Source of the DNA: Candidatus Omnitrophota bacterium
Lineage (GTDB): Bacteria > Omnitrophota > Omnitrophia > Omnitrophales > Aquincolibacteriaceae
Length of the DNA: 8,366 bases
Reading direction: 5' to 3'
Assembly (NCBI GenBank): GCA_023246985.1
Contig: JAHFHJ010000022.1
Span: 1-8,366 of the forward strand
The translations under genes and the position numbers were made by a program. Below are positions 1 to 5,413 of this stretch, piece after piece (positions within the stretch are counted from its first letter, which is position 1; each line of letters opens with the position of its first letter). The notes beneath the pieces are model-generated. The model saw nothing but the letters and a program-made list of their open reading frames with translations, was not told the DNA's origin and ran no database searches.

Positions 1-970
1 AAGGACGTGCCTGGTCATAAAAGGGAATTGCCGGATTCACTGTCTCAAAATCCAGAAAGTGAATAGGAAATTCTAACTGATTGAGAAAGTCCTTGATGGC
101 CGGTTTATTGATAAAACACTTTTTCGTCCGGTGGCATTCCCGCTGAATCTGCTGACTTGGCGTGAGCGTTACGTTGTCAGGAAGATCCGCAATGCTTAAT
201 ATGTTCTTAGCCAGAAGCTCAAAAGCTTTGTCTTTACGAATTCTGTTAAGGATAAGGATGCTTTCTTGGGGAAGAAAACTCCAGCACAAGTCCTGAAGAT
301 CACAAGGATACGGGTCTTCGCAATAAGGCCCCACTTTTATTTCAGGGCAAGTCTTTTGCTGAAGATTTTTGAGCATTACGCCTATATTCTTCTCCACGCC
401 TGCAACCAGAGAATTAACCTCGCCGGAAACATCCTGCCTGGAAAGCAATTCGTTCGGATCGATCTTCCCCTGTTTGACATATTGATGATTGATTAGGATG
501 AGATGAGAACGCCGGATCTTGAGACCCGCACCTTCATAGCAATACTTCTGGAAAGCAAGGTCGTGGTAATGAATATCCTTGGCTTTCGTAGAGCTCTTTA
601 CCTCATGAAGATCCCAGGACCCGTCTTTATTAGGCATGAGAATGTCAGGCCTGGCAAAGGTGTTCTTATAACCGAAAGCCGCTTCGAAAAGAGGTTTCCG
701 CTGTGGTAATAACTCCTGGGTCTTTTTAAGGATAGCTTCATAATCCTTAACCCCTTCTATTTCAACTCCGTCAGGAAACAGAGTCCTGGCCAAAGCGGTT
801 ACTTCATTTCCTTGATCAAAGATCGCTTGGGTTTGGGGATCCGTCTCGGGAAACTGATCTTTGGCGTGGTAAGACATCCACAGCAGCTTCGGGCACTGCA
901 GCCCAGTTAGATATTTGCTCTTTGAGAGGAAAAAGTTGTCTTTTCTTGAATCCGAAATGTCGCTTGTCAA
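1..970 (-). CDS. DUF2779 family protein with Cas4/RecB-like nuclease domain (partial, runs off left edge)
   Basis: Reading the minus strand from a TTG at 970 gives 323 residues without a stop to the window edge. The N-terminus has the family pattern YLTGLQCPKLLW (residues 20-31) followed by an AIFDQGNEV stretch. The nuclease core shows RPD at 107-109 and EVKSSTK at 123-129, so D109, E123 and K125 fit a PD-(D/E)XK active site. Cys26 plus Cys208, Cys217, Cys223 and Cys229 resemble the Fe-S cysteines of Cas4/AddB-type nucleases. The last visible part, FLDFET (305-310), begins the DUF2779 domain proper, which looks exonuclease-like (DFE acidic motif). The start is chosen because AAGGA lies 5 bases upstream; a TTG at 976 overlapping the previous stop is the alternative, and the first in-frame ATG lies inside the domain. 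It follows the GIY-YIG gene by 2 bases, so the two are cotranscribed. The cellular role of the family is not established; nucleic-acid cleavage is inferred. Confidence 0.88.
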   Translation of the reverse strand, partial: MTSDISDSRKDNFFLSKSKYLTGLQCPKLLWMSYHAKDQFPETDPQTQAIFDQGNEVTALARTLFPDGVEIEGVKDYEAILKKTQELLPQRKPLFEAAFGYKNTFARPDILMPNKDGSWDLHEVKSSTKAKDIHYHDLAFQKYCYEGAGLKIRRSHLILINHQYVKQGKIDPNELLSRQDVSGEVNSLVAGVEKNIGVMLKNLQQKTCPEIKVGPYCEDPYPCDLQDLCWSFLPQESILILNRIRKDKAFELLAKNILSIADLPDNVTLTPSQQIQRECHRTKKCFINKPAIKDFLNQLEFPIHFLDFETVNPAIPFYDQARP

Positions 971-972
971 AT

Positions 973-1686
973 TCAATCCTTCGATTTTTCGTTATGCACA
1001 ATATCCTTCAATCGCACCATGTCATTTGTTGTGATCGGTGCGTGATCTGTATAATGTACATTCCATAGGCCACTTGTTCTGATTCTTTCAATCGGAGAAA
1101 ATAGGCCTAACCATTCGGGCGACGCTTTACATTCTCCGCACTGCGCCACTGTCGCAATCGAGCGGCTCTCCAAGCCGCTTCCGCCCATTTGATTGTTGAT
1201 TTCAATAAACCTGAAGCTCAGCGTCTCTCTGATTTTCTTTGTGATCTGCCGCTCAAGACTCTTTTCCAAGTTTATATCCCGCAAATGCCCGAAGCTCATT
1301 CTCTCTTTTGGGGTAGTGAAATTCTTTTTCCACATCACGGAGTAGTTCGACTTCTGCTTGGCAAGTAAAGCCCTTCCTAAGTGTTGTCTGAAGATGCTTC
1401 TGTCTTTGGGTGCCGATTGATGAGAGTCAAAATTCATTTTCCTTTCATCAAGCAGATAATGCTCGCTGATGCGGCTTTGAAAATTCCCATCCCGACATGA
1501 TCCAATCCTGACGATTCTGGGCTTGCGACCGCCATGCCCCCAAAATTCTCCTTCTTCGTAGAAAAAATAAATGCCGCAATAAGGTAACTCCTTCGGATTG
1601 AATGGAAAGTTAATCAAGGGCAATTTCTTGATTTGCTCATGAAGCCACTGACAATTAATGCCGCGCCTTTCAAGCTGGCGCTTCAT
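973..1686 (-). CDS. GIY-YIG-type nuclease-like protein
   Basis: This 237-residue protein has a GIY-YIG-like core: GIYFFYEEGE at 38-47, then RIVRIGS at 57-63 in place of YIG, R72 and H76 in SRISEH, and E173 in GLESRSIA as the likely metal-binding glutamate. Between these is the subgroup-like block DRSIFRQHLGRALL (95-108), and the C-terminus has EWLGLFSPIERIR and SGLWNV. The gap between GIY and RIG is about 19 residues, longer than in classical members, because of a glycine-rich insert. The family cuts DNA with a single Glu-dependent active site; the target of this protein is unknown. Its ATG overlaps the stop of the upstream DUF6884-like gene by 4 bases (ATGA), suggesting translational coupling; its own ribosome site is weak. 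A divergent, non-catalytic relative cannot be excluded, since the YIG tyrosine is replaced by Arg. Confidence 0.8.
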   Translation of the reverse strand: MKRQLERRGINCQWLHEQIKKLPLINFPFNPKELPYCGIYFFYEEGEFWGHGGRKPRIVRIGSCRDGNFQSRISEHYLLDERKMNFDSHQSAPKDRSIFRQHLGRALLAKQKSNYSVMWKKNFTTPKERMSFGHLRDINLEKSLERQITKKIRETLSFRFIEINNQMGGSGLESRSIATVAQCGECKASPEWLGLFSPIERIRTSGLWNVHYTDHAPITTNDMVRLKDIVHNEKSKD

Positions 1687-2084
1687 GTAATTTCATCCAA
1701 ATGGTGGATTTTGGCGATACGTATTCGTCGCTTCTTTAAAGCATTAATGATTTCTTTGTAAAGCGGGTGAAAATAATGCGATCTGTGATTGCCGTAAAAA
1801 TAAACTGCGCCGTATTTCTTTAATTTCACCGCGCTATTTTTGACCAGCTTTTTGAATTCCAGAGGAGTTACTTGGTCCGGATGCTTTTCGTACCACCCGT
1901 GTCTTATATGAGAAAACCAGATATTATATTGATCTGAAAATATTGCCCAGCTAACCCCAGCTTGCTTACAACGGTTCATGAATCGCTGAATCTTCGTGCC
2001 AGTATAAAGTTCATCCGGCGTTACTTGTCTGTCGGTATTCTTTTTCTTTCCTGAGCAATGTGTTATAAAAATTTTCTTTCTCAT
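1683..2084 (-). CDS. DUF6884-like small protein
   Basis: This is a 133-residue protein. It begins with a beta-strand and the motif HCSGKKK (9-15), then ELYTGTKIQRF (25-35) and WAIFSDQYNIW (46-56). That succession (CSxKK, LYTG, W-x-I-hydrophobic-S) is the pattern I associate with DUF6884 and related YaaA-like proteins. A later stretch, YGNHRSHYFHPLYK (97-110), is rich in His and aromatic residues. No function is established for the family; in phages and accessory loci such proteins are often linked to nucleic-acid processing, which is only context. The ATG start is well supported by AGGAG with a 5-base gap. It is the first gene of the left operon and overlaps the GIY-YIG gene by 4 bases. The assignment rests on motif recall rather than a profile search. 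Confidence 0.72.
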   Translation of the reverse strand: MRKKIFITHCSGKKKNTDRQVTPDELYTGTKIQRFMNRCKQAGVSWAIFSDQYNIWFSHIRHGWYEKHPDQVTPLEFKKLVKNSAVKLKKYGAVYFYGNHRSHYFHPLYKEIINALKKRRIRIAKIHHLDEIT

Positions 2085-2143
2085 CTTTGCTCCTTTTTAT
2101 TTACTAGTCGATAGAAAAATACGTTATTAAAAATTCAGGCGCT

Positions 2144-2149
2144 ATTATA
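2144..2149 (-). promoter_or_regulatory. Candidate -10 box for the DUF6884/GIY-YIG/DUF2779 operon
   Basis: The minus strand carries a perfect TATAAT about 60 bases upstream of the DUF6884-like start, giving a predicted leader of about 50 bases. No good -35 hexamer sits at 16-19 bases. The box lies inside an imperfect palindrome, GGCG-N13-CGCC, which could be an operator. This is a prediction from pattern only. Confidence 0.35.
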
Positions 2150-2394
2150 AATGCCGCCTTTTGGTTTTTTACCTCCGATGGTAGCAGTAATAAGTGGAAC
2201 AATCCTCCGAAAAACAGGCAGAAGATAACAAGGGTGCGGTGGAACACGAAATAGTATCCATTTGTCCAGTAATCTACATCGGTCAAGAGCGGCAGCCAAG
2301 GAAAGAAAGTATCCCCGGGGATTGACTAGGGCAAACACCTGCGAAAACCCCATGGATTCAACCCTGCGAACCCCTTTTACCAACGATTCCGTCA
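2150..2394. other. Spacer without a convincing gene
   Basis: Both strands have only short overlapping frames here, with TTG starts and no ribosome site. One minus-strand frame (2104-2325) encodes a hydrophobic stretch, TLVIFCLFFGGLFHLLLL, that could span a membrane, but it has no ATG start and no recognisable family. The stretch sits between the start of the left operon and a transposase remnant, so decayed mobile DNA or degraded gene ends is the likely content. Confidence 0.4.
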
Positions 2395-2592
2395 ATGTTT
2401 CCAGATATTCACACCGCCCGGTTTTCGTTCCTCAGCCGTGATGTTCTGAAACGCGGCAATTTCACTAGCAAGCAGGACCTGAAAAACAAAGTTTATCATT
2501 ACATTAGCGATTATGACCGCTATCGAGCTCACCCGTTCAAATGGACTTATGCAGGTCAGCCACTGACGGTTGGAGACCCTATGCAAATTTAG
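2395..2592 (+). pseudogene. C-terminal remnant of an IS630-family transposase
   Basis: The plus-strand frame reads FSFLSRDVLKRGNF, then FTSKQDLKNKVYHYISDYDR and HPFKWTYAGQPLTV, ending at a TAG (2590-2592). This matches the C-terminal third of IS630/Tc1-mariner-like transposases: the helix after the DDE-motif glutamate, then the PFKWTYTGKPL tail. The usual segment just before WFS (TPKHASWLNQIE) is missing; the frame goes from IHT straight to ARFS, indicating an internal deletion. No catalytic DDE residues are present, and the upstream frame stops at 2323-2325. It cannot be an active transposase. It is the only coding signal on the plus strand in the window. Confidence 0.75.
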
Positions 2593-2607
2593 GAAACGCT
2601 GTACTAG
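2588..2607 (+). mobile_element. Possible right end of the decayed IS630-type element
   Basis: The 3' side of the transposase remnant ends in TTTAGGAAACGCTGTACTAG. CTAG (2604-2607) fits the TA-centred, often CTAG, target preference of IS630 elements, and the end lies where a right inverted repeat is expected, immediately after the transposase stop. No matching left end was found in the window, consistent with a deletion. The nuclease gene on the other strand stops only 7 bases further right. Confidence 0.35.
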
Positions 2608-2614
2608 CACTAAA

Positions 2615-3301
2615 TTATTTTTCATTTATTTTTAAACGACGCCATCGATATCCTGTTTTGCTCTTTGTAATAATCAACGCCCTACGGCAATCCGTTTTTA
2701 ACATAGGAACGCTTTTATTTCTATCCTCCAAAAATTGGACGGGGCCTTTTTTGAGCATTGGATTGATATTCAAGATTTTTGTTTGTCCACTTCCTTTTTT
2801 TAGTCTTTGCAATGTTAAATGGCATACACAATCCACGCCTTCTTTCCCCATTTTAAGCAACGCTTCTAACTTTTTTCTATCTTCCCCCAAGCTGTGCTCG
2901 TTGATCAAACTGCTCCATTCATTAGCATATTTAATTTCGCATGCCCAAATCATGGGCTCATTGTGGCCTTCCTTAACATCACATATTTTTTCACTTTTTT
3001 TAATCACGATATCGGGAAAACAATATTTTCCACCTTTGCGATAAATCAACGGTTTACAATAAATCCTACAAAACCATTCACATTGTCCTTTTTCCATATA
3101 AGACGAATAATACGTTGGCGTTTGCGATAGCTTCCATCTTGCTAGAGCAGATTTTATCCTTCCGTAGAGTTCCGCATGGACATCCGCTTCGGTACTCCAG
3201 AAATAAGGTTTCTTTTTCCAATCTTGAACAAATTTTTTCACCACACTTTCAGCAATTTTAACCGTTTTTTTGCAATCTGATTTTGCTATTAAGTTTTTCA
3301 T
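2615..3301 (-). CDS. Uncharacterised protein with PD-(D/E)XK-like nuclease signature
   Basis: I do not recognise the 228-residue protein as a named family. It shows the order expected of a restriction-endonuclease-like fold: an N-terminal helix with acidic residues (TEADVHAEL, E38 and E44), an FPDIVI strand at 95-100 with D97, and ACEIKYANEW at 120-129 giving E122-x-K124. An acidic/basic helix (GEDRKKLEALLK) follows. The C-terminus is strongly basic (RWRRLKINEK). DNA or RNA cleavage is therefore inferred. The start is supported by AGGAG with a 6-base gap, and its ATG overlaps the nitrilase stop (ATGA), so the two are coupled. By eye it is the most AT-rich gene in the window, suggesting separate acquisition. 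The gene stops 7 bases before a possible transposon end. Confidence 0.75.
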   Translation of the reverse strand: MKNLIAKSDCKKTVKIAESVVKKFVQDWKKKPYFWSTEADVHAELYGRIKSALARWKLSQTPTYYSSYMEKGQCEWFCRIYCKPLIYRKGGKYCFPDIVIKKSEKICDVKEGHNEPMIWACEIKYANEWSSLINEHSLGEDRKKLEALLKMGKEGVDCVCHLTLQRLKKGSGQTKILNINPMLKKGPVQFLEDRNKSVPMLKTDCRRALIITKSKTGYRWRRLKINEK

Positions 3302-4071
3302 GGTTTTCTCCTAGCAATTCTCCATTGGTCTTTCGTACTTTGATTCCCAAGATATTTCAAACCGACTAAGTCAGAATACAACTCGGGGCGTCTTTGGTCA
3401 AAGTCCTTTTCTGTTTTGTATTTTCCAAAATCCAGGACAACCGGGACCATCCGGTTTTGTTCTCTTGACGACGCCAGACATTCTCCGCCGGGCGCGTATG
3501 CGAACGCCACCGGAATGCAATCATCAAAATGGCTGCAACCAACCACAAACGCACTATTTTCGGAAGCCCGCGCCCTGGCGATGGCGTTCCAAACGTTAAA
3601 TTGTGCTTCGTTCCACATTCCGCTCCCAATGGGATTGAAAATAATTTCCGCGTCTTGAAGCGCGAGAATGCGAGAAACTTCGGGAAAATGAATTTCGTAG
3701 CAAATCGCAAAACCGAATTTTCCGAGAGGCGTCTCTATTACTTTTATGGAGTTACCGCGCTGACACCCGTGCTCGACTTCCCATTTCGTGAGAGAAGTTT
3801 TGCGATGTTCGCCGGCAATGTCCCCGGAAGGATCGATGATAATACCCGTTTCCATTCCATGCGATAAAACGCGGTCGTCATCCATTCCGCTGACAATCCA
3901 CTTTTTATGCTTTCGGGCGAGCTCCCGGACCTTCTCAAGATTCCCGGATTGCAAATACCCTTCTGGGAACATTAGCATTTCGACTTCCTCCGAAGTAATA
4001 TATTTCTCGATTTCGGATATAGTTCTTGTCTCGGGCTTTGCTATAACCATGCCAAGTTTGATTTGTCTCAT
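3298..4071 (-). CDS. Carbon-nitrogen hydrolase (nitrilase superfamily)
   Basis: At 257 residues this has the normal single-domain length for the superfamily, whose members hydrolyse or condense amide or nitrile C-N bonds through a thioester intermediate. The catalytic triad is intact: E37 in MFPEGY, K91 in EHRKTSL and C124 in AICYEIHFPE. The typical post-cysteine text is also present (IFNPIG, then NAIARARASEN and FVVGCS), as is the late RRPELYSDL motif. No signal peptide or membrane segment is seen, so it is probably cytoplasmic. The substrate cannot be told; the protein lacks the glutaminase-NAD synthase fusion and the extra membrane domains of Lnt. It starts 5 bases after the TPR gene, with AGGA-type ribosome bases inside that gene, and overlaps the next gene by 4 bases. 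Its place between a TPR scaffold and a nuclease-like protein is unusual. Confidence 0.92.
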   Translation of the reverse strand: MRQIKLGMVIAKPETRTISEIEKYITSEEVEMLMFPEGYLQSGNLEKVRELARKHKKWIVSGMDDDRVLSHGMETGIIIDPSGDIAGEHRKTSLTKWEVEHGCQRGNSIKVIETPLGKFGFAICYEIHFPEVSRILALQDAEIIFNPIGSGMWNEAQFNVWNAIARARASENSAFVVGCSHFDDCIPVAFAYAPGGECLASSREQNRMVPVVLDFGKYKTEKDFDQRRPELYSDLVGLKYLGNQSTKDQWRIARRKP

Positions 4072-4076
4072 AAAAC

Positions 4077-5267
4077 TTATTCCTGCTCCTCATCATCGGA
4101 TAAATAGTCCATGAACTCTTCGCACGCTTTTGCTTCCAAAAACATCTGCCGGGCTTCGATGTCTCGCCTAAGCGACAGTAAAATATACCCCTGATTGCAA
4201 CAAAGAGACGCATAATCTGGATCATGCATCAAACAGCTGTATGCAGCGTCAAGAAACTTTGGCAACCGATCCTTGGTTTCTCCGCATAGCTGAGCATATT
4301 CGTCCTCCCCGGCAGCGACTCGACAGGCGCGTCGCATTATAAACTCAGCCGCTTTTTCACAATACTTTAACGCCAGCTTCATTTTTCTCATGCGCCGATA
4401 CGCAAGCGACAAGTCCAAATAACCCGAATAATCCTTGTCGATTTGTACGGAATTCTTGAATGCGGCTGCCGCTTTATCGTATTTACCGTCTTTCATACAC
4501 TCCCACCCAAATTCAGTATAGAGCGACACACTGGTACCATCTTCCACCTCCTTGGCTGCATCATCAGCCGATTCTACCGTTGAGAAGCTGAGAGATTTTT
4601 CCACGCTTTTTAGTTCTAACTCTTCCATCGCAATTCGTCTCATTTGCTCCAGATATTTTTCAGGCATAATGCTTGTCATTTTACCGAGGGCTTGAAGGGC
4701 GATTTTCTTGTTGTGCCATGAATCGATGTGCTTGGGATCAGTTTCCAATATCCGGTCACAACAAGCGATCGCTTCTTCGTGCCTGTCAAGCTGATGCAGG
4801 ACCCGGCCTTTATTGTTCCAAGCGGTAATGTATTTTGGTTCTATTTCGATCGCCTTTTCAAAGCACGCCAGCGCATTAATATATTCACCGCTTAAAAAGA
4901 GCGCGACTCCTTTATTATTCCAAGCATCAATAAAGGCGGGGTTTATTGTGATGGCGCGGTCATAGCAAGCGATCGCTTCTTGGTATTTTCTAAGACTTTC
5001 CAAAATATCACCCTTTGAATACCAAGTACTGGCCTCCTTTCCATCCTCTATCTCTATTGCCCGGTCATAACAGACAAGTGCTTCTTCGGGCTTGCCGAAA
5101 TCACGCAGGGCGTTCCCTTTATTGAACCAAACTTTAGAAAATCGCGGTTGAAGTTCGATCGCCCGATCATAACAAGCAATAGCATCCTGATATCGATCCA
5201 ATGCTTTCAAAGATATCCCTTTCAAATTCCATTCCTTTGCCTCTTTGACTGCTAAGTCAGTGTCCAT
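4077..5267 (-). CDS. TPR-repeat protein
   Basis: This 396-residue soluble protein has about five consecutive tetratricopeptide repeats at residues 8-190, with the units YQDAIACYDRAI, PEEALVCYDRAI, YQEAIACYDRAI, YINALACFEKAI and HEEAIACCDRIL. A roughly 50-residue linker follows, then two or three weaker repeats (for example YDKAAAAFKNSV, then CNQGYILLSLRRDIEARQMF) and an acidic tail (DYLSDDEEQE). TPRs mediate protein-protein contacts, so a scaffold or sensor role for the two downstream gene products is inferred. A GTG at 5273 is possible, but the ATG at 5267 is preferred because AGGGAG lies 5 bases before it, while it would abut the GTG. It is the first gene of a three-gene operon. The repeats are also visible at DNA level with a period near 102-105 bases. 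Confidence 0.9.
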   Translation of the reverse strand: MDTDLAVKEAKEWNLKGISLKALDRYQDAIACYDRAIELQPRFSKVWFNKGNALRDFGKPEEALVCYDRAIEIEDGKEASTWYSKGDILESLRKYQEAIACYDRAITINPAFIDAWNNKGVALFLSGEYINALACFEKAIEIEPKYITAWNNKGRVLHQLDRHEEAIACCDRILETDPKHIDSWHNKKIALQALGKMTSIMPEKYLEQMRRIAMEELELKSVEKSLSFSTVESADDAAKEVEDGTSVSLYTEFGWECMKDGKYDKAAAAFKNSVQIDKDYSGYLDLSLAYRRMRKMKLALKYCEKAAEFIMRRACRVAAGEDEYAQLCGETKDRLPKFLDAAYSCLMHDPDYASLCCNQGYILLSLRRDIEARQMFLEAKACEEFMDYLSDDEEQE

Positions 5268-5284
5268 AAACACTCCCTAAAATG

Positions 5285-5326
5285 AAAAAACCTCCGCCGG
5301 GTCATACGCGACCCAACGAAGGTTTT
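5285..5326 (-). terminator. Strong hairpin with T-tract (ftsK terminator or TPR-operon leader attenuator)
   Basis: On the minus strand a 17-pair stem (5310-5326 with 5287-5303) closes a 6-base loop and is followed by six T. Its mismatches on the plus strand (C-A type) all become G-U pairs in the minus-strand RNA, so the stem is fully paired only when read leftward. It lies 84 bases past the ftsK stop and fits an intrinsic terminator. The T-tract ends only about 18 bases before the TPR start and abuts its ribosome site, so any promoter for the TPR gene probably lies upstream of the hairpin. Confidence 0.8.
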
Positions 5327-5336
5327 ATTATTTAAC

Positions 5337-5365
5337 GTCCCGGATTTAATCCTTTAACGCGGGAC
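5337..5365 (-). other. Second, weaker stem-loop in the TPR-operon leader
   Basis: GTCCCG (5337-5342) can pair with CGGGAC (5360-5365) around a 17-base AT-rich loop. A direct repeat TTTAACG occurs at 5331-5337 and 5353-5359. It precedes the terminator-like hairpin in the same RNA, so it could be part of a regulated leader or simply spacer structure. Confidence 0.35.
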
Positions 5366-5384
5366 CCTGCCAAATTGTACGGAC

Positions 5385-5413
5385 AGAATACTCTCTCAAA
5401 GCATCCAAATCAA
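5385..5413 (-). promoter_or_regulatory. Candidate sigma70-type promoter of the TPR-nitrilase-nuclease operon
   Basis: TTGATT (5408-5413) and TATTCT (5385-5390) are separated by exactly 17 bases on the minus strand; each matches consensus at four of six bases. The -35 overlaps the ftsK stop codon (5410-5412). The RNA would start near 5378 and carry both stem-loops before the TPR start. A rival is TTGGCA followed by TTAAAT with an 18-base gap slightly downstream. Confidence 0.4.

Noticed and set aside
266..709. Two short plus-strand frames
   Set aside because: Both lie opposite the continuous DUF2779 coding frame and have no recognisable content.
816..1001. Minus-strand frame of 61 codons
   Set aside because: It is out of frame with DUF2779 across the same DNA; the conserved motifs are in the other frame.
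2104..2325. Possible small membrane protein on the minus strand
   Set aside because: A hydrophobic stretch is present, but the only starts are TTG-like without a ribosome site, so I left it as part of the spacer.
2135..2395. Minus-strand frame of 86 codons with TTG start
   Set aside because: No ribosome site, no family resemblance, and it overlaps another equally weak frame.
2392..2625. Minus-strand frame of 77 codons
   Set aside because: Antisense to the IS630 transposase remnant.
2541..3130. Plus-strand frames rich in Phe, Ser and Ile
   Set aside because: Mirror frames of the AT-rich, Lys/Glu-rich nuclease-like gene on the minus strand.
3366..3938. Alternative minus- and plus-strand frames
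   Set aside because: Shadows of the nitrilase gene, whose catalytic triad fixes the true frame.
5285..5378. T-box riboswitch suggested by AGGGT...CCCGCG before a terminator hairpin
   Set aside because: The match to the T-box consensus is broken, there is no Stem I, the leader is too short, and the downstream genes are not amino-acid or tRNA-synthetase genes.
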